From Hexactinellida sp. DTS-2022 (taxonomy: Eukaryota > Porifera > Hexactinellida): a stretch of 64,000 nt of DNA. The notes beneath the pieces are model-generated. The model did not search any database. It was not told where the DNA came from and saw nothing but the letters and a program-made list of their open reading frames with translations. The position numbers and the translations under genes are program-made. Where the stretch lies: positions 15,242,501 to 15,306,500 of the forward strand of contig JAPNXP010000001.1 in assembly GCA_028753945.1 (NCBI GenBank), in the 5' to 3' direction. Positions 55,189 to 64,000 of the stretch are shown here, piece by piece (positions within the stretch are counted from its first letter, which is position 1; every line of letters begins with the position of its first letter).

Positions 55189-55517
55189 GGAACCGGTCGA
55201 GATTTTCATGACCCTACCTGACCGGTGCAGTTGGTAATTTGACCCGACCCGACCGGTCAATCATAGCTTACAATAATTTATAAATAATATAATAAGAATA
55301 TACTGTCGTGCCATGTCATATAATTTAGGAATAAATATTATGGCTTAGACCACTTAAGGAAGCTTTCTTTAAAAGACTACTAAGCTCTCAAGGGCTATTG
55401 AAGCCAGATTCAAACAAAACAAATTATGTTATTATGATATCGAATAGATCATATAGAGATCTCGACCGGCCGGTCAAGGTTCCGACCGGTACCCGACCCG
55501 ACCGGTTCCGTCTCTGG
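55189..55517. mobile_element. CCGGTC-rich MITE
   Basis: Ends CAGAGATGGAACCGGTCGAG and GACCGGTTCCGTCTCTG are inverted. Subterminal regions repeat GACCGGT, and the interior is AT-rich. A lone matching end is at 8650-8675 and its mirror. Similar in design to 51932-52355. Confidence 0.7.
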
Positions 55518-56833
55518 CCTACAGCACAGACTGATCCGGTATGACGCAGCAAGTCCGCTTGCCTTTGAAGCGTCTCGCACATCTCTCCGGAGCAACAAGG
55601 TGCAATAGTACCTCCGGGTACTCCTGGCCAAGTGCCTGTTCCTATACTAACTGCACGCTAACCAAATCACTCCTGCCTGAGACCCTATCTGAATTCCGTT
55701 ACCTGATACCACAGAGCGCCAGTTAGGAAATTCCTGCTGCAATGAATGCTCTAAAATCCCGAATCGGGACACGGTCTCTCTGACCCGTCCAATTTAGTGG
55801 AGCGAAAGTTTTTCGCTGGGTCCTCGAAAGAGATCTGCTCGTACCTGGTAAGACTTCACATCCGGCCTGGAGCCGGAACAGAGGCTGGAGTGATCAAGCG
55901 TTACCACGCCCGGATATCCCCTCTGTGAGGGTACAAAAGCTGGACAACCTATTCCATTGGCCATACCTCTATGCATTATTAAAAACTAGAGGTGAAACGT
56001 ATAGAGATATACAACGGTCTATTCTCCCACGTAAGGCATAAGCACAATCCGCATCTGCAGGAAGCAAGCAACACGAGGAATCAATCTCTACATCAATCTC
56101 CCTCAATCTCCCTCTCTACAGAGCTCAACAACTTCTGTCCTGACCCACCTTCCTTTTCGGAGCCCCAGCCTCAAAAGGCTAAGAGAACTTGATAGCGAGC
56201 AATCCCAACTGGATAAACTATTCAAACCTCCTGATGCCAAATGCCAAACCATCTGGCTACGGTAATACCTCCCAAAACTCAAACCAGTTTTTTCGGAATG
56301 GTCGTCCAACAAGTATCCCAAGCCTAGCCCACACAAGGGAAACGACAGGAGGGGAATGCTCCTCTGGAAGCAATAACTCCTCACGACTTCTTCAAGAGAT
56401 TCATGCGCCCACTTACCCAGCCCGACTATCCTTTTTCTGAACAATTGACTGCTAATTCGTCCAGGACCCAAATTTGGCACTACGTAAAAGGTGTCCAGTT
56501 GGACACCCCCAGAGTTTATACTGCCTCACAATTGCATATCTACCTCAGAGCAACATCTGACATCAAGTCAGGAGATCGACTGCCTATTGTTCATGGGAGC
56601 CATGGAGACAGTGGAAAAACCATATTTCCTAAACCCAGTGGCGGTCGCAGGATCTGATGAGCCCGTGGCAGGGGCGGGGCTACGATTAAGCCCCCGGGTC
56701 ATGTTTTGCTTTATGTTCTAAGGAACAGTGCTTCTACATCACAAACGTCCAACTGGATGGAAACCACCCTTAACACCATGGATCACCCTAAAGTACTTTA
56801 CGTAATCCCCACTCAAATTATATCTACTAGTAC

Positions 56834-56953
56834 AGGGGTTCCCAACCTTTTCTCAGGCGCGTACCCCTTATATACAAATGTAGTGATACGCGTACCCCCT
56901 CCCATTAACAGTAATGTAGCCTTTTTAGCTTCCACGTATCCTAGGTTGGGAAC
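56834..56953. mobile_element. hAT-like MITE
   Basis: Ends CAGGGGTTCCCAACCTTTT and TAGGTTGGGAACCACTG, the familiar hAT MITE style, with an interior inverted pair GCGCGTACCCC. Flanking duplication unclear. Confidence 0.6.
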
Positions 56954-57022
56954 CACTGCACTGTATTAGTAGTTGGAATACGATTATCATATTATAATCA
57001 TTCCTTTCAATAATGTTAATTG

Positions 57023-57262
57023 CATAGGCGTCGGATCCACCCGGCTACCCGGCACATTCCCAAAGTCCTAGAACCGTGTAGATCGATGAAGCGTCCGGCT
57101 AACCCGGCCACCCGCCCGCATGCACTGATGCACATAAACCCTTTCATGAACTCGCAGGAGACGCATGCCGTGAACGTAGCGGCCCCTGAATCGATTGGGC
57201 CGGCCCTGGAGACTTCGGGCCGGGCTGCCCGAAGTCTAGCGGGCCCATTTCCGACGCCTATG
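57023..57262. mobile_element. 240-bp MITE with 8-bp target duplication
   Basis: Perfect duplications GTTAATTG lie at 57015-57022 and 57263-57270. Ends CATAGGCGTCGGA and CCGACGCCTATG. GC-rich and non-coding despite open frames on both strands. A perfect short hairpin (AATCAATTAGAATATTCC and complement) lies at 57370-57413. Confidence 0.85.
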
Positions 57263-57752
57263 GTTAATTGATATAAGTTTGGTAAATATAAAAACATCTA
57301 AGAACAGATTTTTGATAGTCGCTTTTGTTCGATGAATTGAATTTACGGGGTTCAAGTTCAAAAGAATCAATCAATTAGAATATTCCATCACAGGAATATT
57401 CTAATTGATTAATGTAACAATAGTAAATTCTACAAAAAGATTAAGATGGCAATTCAACCCGATGTCTACCCGGGGCGAAAAGCAACTCTTGACCCGTGGC
57501 AGAGTCTACTAGATCCGGGGAATTTGCCCCAATGCCCCCCCCCCCCCCCCCCCTGGGGCCGCCACTGCCTAAACCCCTTCTTTCTCCGGCTCAAGAGATC
57601 TGGGCAATGGAGATTAATACTAAATCTCAAAGCGCTGTACAAACATCTCAACTCTCCCCACTTCAAAATGGAGAGCCTCCATAGTATAAAGGAAAAACCT
57701 TCCAATATCGGGCAATGCTATTCGGCCTGAGCATGGCACCATACGTGTTCAC

Positions 57753-59323
57753 GCTGGTTCCGACTTTAAATCGTCCACAATTAGAAATGTCGAAATTTTT
57801 TCAATATTTTTACACACACTGCGGAAGGATGTTATCTTTCGATAGAACTTTGGTTTTCATCGATTCGACGATTATTTCCAGAGATATGAACGTTTTAAAT
57901 GGGCGGCCTTTCATTTTCTAACTAGGTTTTATAATACCAAGGGTCTTAAACACCGTAAATTAACTAGTAATTGTGATAACAGTATTTCAATACTCAAACA
58001 TATGATAGTCCGAGGAAATTTTTGCAAAACTCAACAAAAATTTCATGCAAAAAGTGGATGTTGCAAAAGTTATAGCCCTTCGGCGATCTATAGGGTACAG
58101 ATTCTTAACTAATTTGTAACTCAGAGAGGAAAAGAGATAAATTCAAGTTATACAAGTGAAAAATGATCAGCACACATGGTTTCCCATATGTAAATAATAC
58201 ATTTTGTGAGCCTAGGACGCACCGTTTTCGACATTGCCCTATATGGTAGTGTGAATGTGACCAATTTTGATGACACATGCAAATTTGTATCTCCTAAACG
58301 GGAGACTCTAGAGCTTAGCTCTAAATTACTAATCACATTGATATATCATTACTAAATCATTGCAAAGTCAAAAATCACTCAAAACCAAATGGTTACCTAG
58401 CTATAAATTCGAATGCCCATATATGGAGGTGTCATGAGAACATCAAAAGAGAGAAAATTCAAATTCAAAAGTGAACTGGAGCTTAGTTCTAACTTTCAGA
58501 CACTATCAGTGATTGAATTCCAGCTGGATGGCCGATTTTAATTCCTTCCCGGATCAATATTCTTCGCTGTAGACGTGTTGAAAATCCTCTCTGCCACCTG
58601 AAAACCACCATATCTAATTATAGACTGCCACAAACTTTAAAGCTTAATTTTGGGGAACTTTATGAACATATTACCCCGGAATTTGGAATATAGCACTATA
58701 ATAAGTAAACTAAGACCAGTACCAGTTCGGTTTGTTCGAATTCGTCTTTAATATACAAACTGGGCCCTTTGGGAGCAAAAAAGTGGCTCAAATGTGGGAA
58801 AACCGTCCGTTTTTTCTATAATCGAGCAATTCCGAAGAAAAATTTGACTTTTTGATGTTAGCCCCTCGTCGAGTAACTCCAGGGGTCATGGTAGAATGGA
58901 TTAGACCGATTTTTAGATTTGTACTCTTTTTAAATTCTCCAGAAATAAGCTTTTACAGTGGAACCTCCACAAACGGGGCCTGTGGAAACGGGGATCTTCT
59001 GAAAATTGGGTTAAAAAAAATGAAGCAAATTCCTAGTCCCACATAAATGAACCTCTACAAACGGGGAATCGGGATGGCTAAACCTTGCGTCCCTGGCACC
59101 CCGTTTGTGGAGGTTCCACTGTAGTACCATATTAATCTCTATGGGAGCTTAAATATAGAATTTTAAAAAAATCAGTGCTTAGAAGCCTTATATTAGAGCG
59201 CTAGCAGTCTTAAAATAGCCTATACACTATGTCCTTATAGTTTTGGAAGTATTAGCTTACTAGGATAAACGAGTAGTGAGTTAATTAAAGATACTCACAA
59301 ATGCATTTATAGTCGGAACCAGC
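57753..59323. mobile_element. 1.57-kb non-autonomous transposon with 6-bp target duplication
   Basis: Perfect direct repeats GTTCAC lie at 57747-57752 and 59324-59329. TIRs GCTGGTTCCGACTTTAAAT and its complement match at 18 of 19 positions. The insertion splits a DIRS RT frame. The interior is AT-rich with no gene, but parts are related to 33.65-34.02 kb and 46.32-46.54 kb, so it is a repeat family. It contains a nested pogo-like MITE at 58956-59121. Confidence 0.75.
58956..59121. mobile_element. pogo-like MITE
   Basis: Ends CAGTGGAACCTCCACAAACG and CGTTTGTGGAGGTTCCACTG, flanked by TA. Nested in the previous element. Confidence 0.85.
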
Positions 59324-59329
59324 GTTCAC

Positions 59330-60020
59330 AACACTGCTGAAGAGACCCTCTCCTATCTCCGATCCCAAGGGATCAGGATAGTAGCATACCTGGCGGCTGG
59401 CGACATGCTGATAACGAACCCAGCAAGGGAATGCTGACGACTCATATCAATGTTACCATCTCCCTGTTACAGAGCTGGTGTTAATTGTGAATTGGGAGAA
59501 GTAAATTTTCACTTTCAACAAACCATAGAATTCCTAGGAATTATAGTGGACATACGCCGGATGCTCCTACGAGTACCCCAACGAACTCTCACGAAATATA
59601 ATATCTAATATCTAATACTAATATCAGTGTCGGAGAATAGCACACAGGGGCGGCTGCTCTGCCAGAGAACTGGCATCACTGCTAAGATTGCTGAGCTTTA
59701 CCAAAATAGCTATTCCAGTAGCGCCTTTATTCTATCGAGCACTTCAGTTCGACCTAATAGCAACGCTCCAGTTGTCGAACAACTACAATCATTATGTCCA
59801 TCTCACCCAATTATCCCAGGCGAACATCACCTGATAGATTAATGGATTAAGGCTACTGCCTGTGTCATATACGGGGATCCATCAAAGACAAAGGAATTCC
59901 GGACAGGAGGAAAGCCTGCTATGCAAGCACTCCAAACTTACGTCATTGTCTGGCTAGGCCACTTGTAGAATTCCAATGCCACGTCGCCCTTCGGGCTCTG
60001 TCGAATTCCACATTAGTTCT
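59330..60020 (+). pseudogene. DIRS-like retroelement relic, continuation
   Basis: Downstream half of the interrupted RT: 59350-59400 reads LSYLRSQGIRIVAYL; 59510-59590 reads FHFQQTIEFLGIIVDIRRML. The RT thumb-like segment ITAKIAELYQNSYSSS follows at 59660-59700. About 59850-60000 resembles 21420-21480, suggesting the same region in both relics. Many stops; inactive. Confidence 0.6.
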
Positions 60021-60184
60021 TAGTTCGATACAGAGAGTTCCGTTATTGGTACAAGATTGAGATAGTGTGTGAGTTTATGTTGTGGTCAAATTTTAATACC
60101 AGGGGAATAAATAAATAATTGTTGGAATTTGGATGAGACATGAAGACCATAGTTCTCCTTCAAACACACAACTACTATCCTGTT

Positions 60185-60480
60185 CCTTTATTCATAGTTA
60201 TTGCTTTAAACTTTGCATCTCCCCTTCCTCCTATAGTGCATATGAGAATTCCTGCTTGTATCTCGTTAGAACCTCCATCGCTAATGATTATATTCTCCTG
60301 TGAGTCCAACAGGACAAAGCGGCATTAGCCTGTAGCTGGTCCCCCGTGTGCTGAGAGCGTAGCGCATCTCCTGTGTAGGCTAACACACGGATACAGGGAG
60401 AATGTTACATAGCACATACACTGAATCAGCTGTTAGCTTGATATCCCAAGGCTGTTGAATTGATCGGTGGTCAGTTGGAG
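60185..60480 (-). pseudogene. Antisense NHL relic, second copy
   Basis: Same sequence and orientation as 24440-24740, with small deletions (for example a lost GTACT in the CCTGTAGCTGG segment). It lies upstream of an intact NHL gene, as does the first copy. 60480-61088 is the shared non-coding flank, here without the MULEs. Confidence 0.65.
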
Positions 60481-61088
60481 TCCGTAATAATGTAGGGAGC
60501 TATCTAGGATTTGTAGTGTGTTGTTGTCAAAATCTGTTATGAAAACATCTCTATTGGTAGAGAAGTGAGATTAATAGGATTTTTAAATCTCCTTTCTCAG
60601 TTCCCCATTTCCCTATTTACCTACTAATCGTTTGTCAGATTCTATTTCAAACTGAAACACAGCATGTACTTCTGTATCCGTAAAGTTCAGTTGTCTGTGT
60701 GTATAGCTATACCGCGTATACGTTCCATGTGATCGTGCGTGTAACTGTTTAGGAACTCACCTCATCTGAAAAATATGGAGATACGCGATAAGTTAGGAAC
60801 ATGCCACCCTCTGCAACCATATAATTCAGTATTTGTTTGTGTCTTAGCCAACTAACTCATTTTAGATATTATCTATCCGCTTCAATTTATATATCCATAG
60901 TAGTAATTATTTTAATTCTGTAGTATGCATTTTGTTCCCTTCGAGTTATGCCTCATGAGTTAAGTTCCCTCAATTGATGAACACTAACACTCAAAGGAAG
61001 TCGTTTCCTACACTACCTGACTAGAAAATAGACTGAAATACTAATTTTTGAGCCTTGTATGATAGTTATTTATACTAAGTAGTTACTA

Positions 61089-61258
61089 CAGTCGAAATCG
61101 GTTTTTTGTGCCTCTCCGGGTTATTTTGCCTCCTTGCTTCTCCTTGTTTCTTCATAACCTCATAGAACTGTATATTGTTAAATACGGGTTTTTTTGCGTA
61201 TCGGGTATTTTTGCCTCTTTTTCCATGCATTTTGGGTGGCAAATCCCGATTTCGACTG
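61089..61258. mobile_element. 170-bp TA-flanked MITE
   Basis: Ends CAGTCGAAATCGG and CCGATTTCGACTG, flanked by TA; absent from the paralogous position near 28735. Confidence 0.85.
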
Positions 61259-61424
61259 TACCATTCAATTGCATTAAGTAAATTATTCCACGTATTTTAT
61301 TATTTGTTCTACTTACTACCTCTAATTTATAAATGTAGCTTGAAATATTCTCTTGTTGTTATATGGTATTTACTTTTCATGTATTTTATAATACTGTATT
61401 TATAACTCTACATCAGTTCCACAG

Positions 61425-62660
61425 ATGGCTAGTGCTAATGTGCCAGCAGAAAATCCATTCCTGACACATATAGAGAGGGTGCGAGTAGAGCTACGGGAGA
61501 GAGTAGCCAGAGCTCATCAGGTGCTGCGAGAGAGAGAGACAGCACTGCTGTCAGAGCTGCAGCAGCTAGAGGATGTCTGCAGGGGAGAGGGAGTTGGTAA
61601 ACAGATTGATCAGCTGAGAATAATGAAAGAACACAACATTGCTACTCTTACGGATAATGAAAATAAAGAATTTCTCGAACAGAGTGTGGCTCTACTGGAT
61701 GCCCGCATGAGAGAGCTAGAAGCTAGTCTGGAGACAGCTAGAGACAGGATGAGACGAATGGAGCTGGAGTGGAATACAAACCTAGAAGGAATACTGAGTG
61801 GGACAGGATCGATTCGAGTGAGAGGAGTAGCAGACTACAAGGAGAAAGGAAATCCTGTAAAGGTAGCTGGGAAATACAGGAATAATACCTCTTGCACAGC
61901 TGGAGAGTTTTCTTCTCCTCGTTCAATCGCAATTGACTCTGATACGAATAATATTTGTATTTGTGATGGGAGTAATAACAGAGTACAAGTCTTTAATGAA
62001 TCCTTAGAATTTTTATTCACTTTCAGTAAGAAGATGAATGAACCAACTGGTATTTGTATCCATCTTAACAAAGTCTACGTCACACAGTGTATAGGTAATT
62101 TCCTCACTGTACACTCTACTGAAGGTAGATACATACAGTCAGTTGGGAGAAGAGGCGAGAAAGAACTGGAATTTCAGTCTCCAAGAGGAGTAGCTGTATC
62201 AACAGTGAGTCATCTTATTTACATTTGTGACTATAACAACAATCGCATTCAATGTTTGAATTTGAATCTAACTTTCAATTCATTCATTCTTAATGTTGAC
62301 AGCCCAATAGATATCAAGCTAACTCCACTGAATATTATTGTATTGACAGGTGCGAATCCATGCATTCGATTCTATAACTACTCTCATCAGCTGATTAGAG
62401 AGATAATAACTCGAGGAGAAGGTAATCAAGTGATTAGTCCTCTCTACTTCTGTCTCGACAGAGATTTTAATATTCTATTGACTGACTACTCAGCTCATTC
62501 TGTCCTGATATTTTCCAGCAGAGGAGAACTGCTGCACAAGTTTGGGAAGGGAGGAGAGGGAAGAGGAGACTTTATCTATCCTACTGGGATAGCTACGGAT
62601 AGAGAAGGTAGAATCATAGTTGTCTCTCGAAACCCTGAACATTGTATTCAGCTATTCTGA
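61425..62660 (+). CDS. Coiled-coil/NHL-repeat protein 4
   Basis: 411 residues, single exon, intact. The coiled coil is nearly the same as in proteins 1 and 3; the propeller begins GEFSSPRSIAIDSDTNNICI, where protein 1 has KWPHS, and differs in several loops. The upstream 100 bases (CTTGAAATATTCTCTTGTTG to TCAGTTCCACAG) are conserved with protein 3 and may hold the promoter or a 5' splice acceptor. No signal peptide or membrane segment. Confidence 0.87.
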   Translation: MASANVPAENPFLTHIERVRVELRERVARAHQVLRERETALLSELQQLEDVCRGEGVGKQIDQLRIMKEHNIATLTDNENKEFLEQSVALLDARMRELEASLETARDRMRRMELEWNTNLEGILSGTGSIRVRGVADYKEKGNPVKVAGKYRNNTSCTAGEFSSPRSIAIDSDTNNICICDGSNNRVQVFNESLEFLFTFSKKMNEPTGICIHLNKVYVTQCIGNFLTVHSTEGRYIQSVGRRGEKELEFQSPRGVAVSTVSHLIYICDYNNNRIQCLNLNLTFNSFILNVDSPIDIKLTPLNIIVLTGANPCIRFYNYSHQLIREIITRGEGNQVISPLYFCLDRDFNILLTDYSAHSVLIFSSRGELLHKFGKGGEGRGDFIYPTGIATDREGRIIVVSRNPEHCIQLF

Positions 62661-62905
62661 TTCCATCTTAGACCTTTCAAAACTTTATATACTTTCTAGT
62701 GTTAAGTCCCCCGTATACTTCACTATTCCGATCAATATAATCCATTGTAAATTAGACTGTTTTCAAATCGTTTGTAGATACCTTTTGTGTCTCTTTTCTG
62801 CTATTATACCTATTATTTAATATTAATTTATAATAACCGGAATTTTATATTAACATATTAACGAGGCAGGTTTACTGTAATGAGATATAAAGTATTGTAT
62901 ATAAT
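62661..62905. other. 3' flank of NHL gene 4
   Basis: Beginning similar to the 3' flanks of genes 1 and 3 (GACCTTTCAAAA, TAAGTCCCC-CGTATACTT), then AT-rich with no gene. Confidence 0.6.
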
Positions 62906-63180
62906 TAGATGCAGGGGACCGGACCGGACCGATCGGTTTCAGTCGCTGGTCTGGACCGGTGTAAGCCTGCTTTGGGGGGCCCAGCGCGGCGTTTTAGGGC
63001 CCCTGTCCCTAAAGCCCTAGCGTTTAGGGATCCCGTTCCCATATCGCTAGTGTTTTAAAGCACAGGGAGCCCAAAACGCTAGCGATATAGGGATCAATTC
63101 AGAGATATAGGGACCCCACCCAAGGCCACCCATATCGAATCTACAGGCTCAAGGCATACCCTAGGCCAGGGCCAACCATA
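62906..63180. repeat. CGCTAGCG-type palindromic repeat, block 1
   Basis: Begins GGACCGGACCGGACCGATC, then repeats of GCTAGCGTTTTAGGGA-like sequence and GGGACCCC. Related to 63730-64000. Confidence 0.7.
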
Positions 63181-63214
63181 TACAACCTATACGCTCAAGG
63201 CATAGTCTTCTACA

Positions 63215-63362
63215 TACAGGTGCAACCTCGATTATCCGGACTTTTTGGGAACACTCAAATGAGTCCGGATAATTTATAGTCTGGATAATCGAGTCCGGAT
63301 AAAATAATTACATAACAGTTGGGACCAACATAGAGTGTCCGGATAATCGAGGTTGCATTGTA
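63215..63362. mobile_element. pogo-like MITE
   Basis: Ends TACAGGTGCAACCTCGATTA and TAATCGAGGTTGCATTGTA, with internal repeats of TCCGGATAAT. TA duplication. Confidence 0.85.
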
Positions 63363-63405
63363 TTGCCCAAATCCTTCACCATCTTTAGTTTTTGAGTGAA
63401 AAATA

Positions 63406-63592
63406 GTGAAAAATAGAAAGAGGATCAATATATTTTGTAAATGCCGTACTCAGGAAGGATGCAAAATGATACAATGTACAGATTGTCAAGAATGGTTTCA
63501 CGAAGAATGTATGCATGCGGATCGCCGGATCCCGATCTGGCGTGGACAGACCCAAACTATAAGTGGGCGTGTGGAATTTGCAAAGAAATGTA
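63406..63592 (+). pseudogene. PHD-finger fragment, frameshifted
   Basis: The first frame reads INIFCKCRTQEGCKMIQC, then TDCQEWFHEEC, the first six ligands of a PHD finger (Cys4-His-Cys). The remaining pair is supplied from another frame as DPDLAWTDPNYKWACGICKE, ending at a stop at 63590-63592. A one-base shift near 63520 therefore breaks the domain. Such short PHD fingers occur in chromatin proteins and in some transposon ORFs; the host gene cannot be told from this piece. Confidence 0.6.
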
Positions 63593-63729
63593 GTGTTAGT
63601 TAGGCCTACCGTAGGTATTATAATACGGTAAATTACCTATCTATATATTATATCATCAAGTAGTCACATAATCATAGGTACTTTAGACCTTTAATTTAGG
63701 ATTATAGGATATAATCACTTTATGTAAAC

Positions 63730-64000
63730 TTAGGCCCCTAAATCTCTAGTAATTTAGGGCACAGAAAGAGGATACCCAAAACACTGGCGTACCTGTATCA
63801 CTAGCGATTTAGGGACCCCACGATCACAAAACGCTATCGATTTAGGGATCCCCGTCCCTAAATCGCTAGCGTTTTAGGGACGGGGATCCCTAAATCGCTG
63901 GATACCCAAAACGCGCTTACACCGGTGTAAACGCGTTTTGGGGACCCCAGCGTTTCAGGAACCACGTCCCTAAATCGCTAGCGTTTTGGCTCCCCTGGGC
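63730..64000. repeat. CGCTAGCG-type palindromic repeat, block 2
   Basis: Repeated CCCTAAATCGCTAGCGTTTT and its complement, with a long palindrome around 63830-63900 and CTTACACCGGTGTAAACGCG at 63920-63945. Runs to the window end. Confidence 0.8.

Larger units (their letters stand above)
55518..57752 (+). pseudogene. DIRS-like retroelement relic (gag-like debris and RT)
   Basis: GC-rich debris without an intact frame from 55518 to 56700, possibly the element's first ORF (not recognised with certainty). Clear RT fragments follow: 57585-57665 reads FFLRLKRSGQWRLILNL and KALYKHLNSPHFKMESL, and 57697-57746 reads FQYRAMLFGLSMAPYVFT, the FGLSMAPYxFT motif of DIRS-type RT. The frame then stops at an insertion (57753-59323) and RT resumes at about 59330. 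Inactive. Confidence 0.6.

Noticed and set aside
55992..57297. Several 60-125-residue frames on both strands between 55.5 and 57.3 kb
   Set aside because: They are short, overlapping frames in GC-rich transposon debris; only the RT fragments after 57.57 kb have recognisable motifs.
1..64000. tRNA, rRNA and CRISPR candidates
   Set aside because: No cloverleaf-compatible segment with a recognisable T-arm motif, no conserved rRNA segment and no regularly spaced repeat with unique spacers was seen. A covariance-model search would be needed to exclude tRNAs fully.

Overview
This is nuclear DNA from an animal, AT-rich and very rich in transposons, and probably from a demosponge. That placement is inference. 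It rests on a multi-copy family of coiled-coil/NHL-propeller proteins of a kind I associate with demosponges, a ciliary microtubule-inner-protein exon, very short introns (76 bp in the one gene where splicing can be read), and a mix of P-like (THAP), Mutator-like, hAT-like, pogo/Tc1-like, Helitron-like and DIRS-like elements. No bacterial, organellar or viral genome organisation is visible, and I found no convincing rRNA, tRNA or CRISPR.

Region by region: 1-5015 is a tandemly duplicated non-coding block with a short-period satellite built on an 18-bp palindrome, interrupted by a Helitron-like element. 5016-8009 is a head-to-tail run of Helitron-like elements, one carrying an 1152-bp DNA transposon with a perfect 8-bp target duplication. 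7647-19714 is one enormous inverted repeat (arms of 6034 bp, axis between 13680 and 13681). It carries two mirror copies of a P-element-like THAP transposase gene and ends exactly at a 100-N gap (19715-19814), so it may be an assembly fold-back. 19815-21500 holds decayed DIRS-like retroelement sequence split by a hAT-like MITE. 22018-23958 is a 1.9-kb minisatellite. 24400-31547 holds an antisense NHL relic, two decayed MULEs and an intact NHL gene. 34810-35777 has a Helitron-like end and a GC-rich PIERCE-like exon. 36811-41863 is a 5-kb unit bounded by long inverted repeats, with unrecognised minus-strand ORFs inside and a second, diverged NHL gene just outside. 43936-46141 is a broken Mutator-like transposase. 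47067-48418 is a flavin monooxygenase (Tmm/senecionine N-oxygenase type) split by one frameshift. 49725-50219 is a small predicted single-pass membrane protein. 53260-54495 and 61425-62660 are two further NHL genes, separated by DIRS-like debris and several MITEs. The window ends in a broken PHD finger and a palindromic repeat.

The host genes likely to be real are the four 411-residue coiled-coil/NHL proteins, the FMO, the PIERCE-like exon and perhaps the small membrane protein. The NHL genes do not form an operon. They lie in a dispersed segmental duplication (24.4-31.5 kb matches 60.2-62.7 kb; 30.2-32.3 kb matches 53.2-55.1 kb). One duplicate lacks the MULE, Helitron and MITE found in the other, which gives natural empty sites and a relative insertion history. 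Everything else is mobile DNA in various stages of decay.
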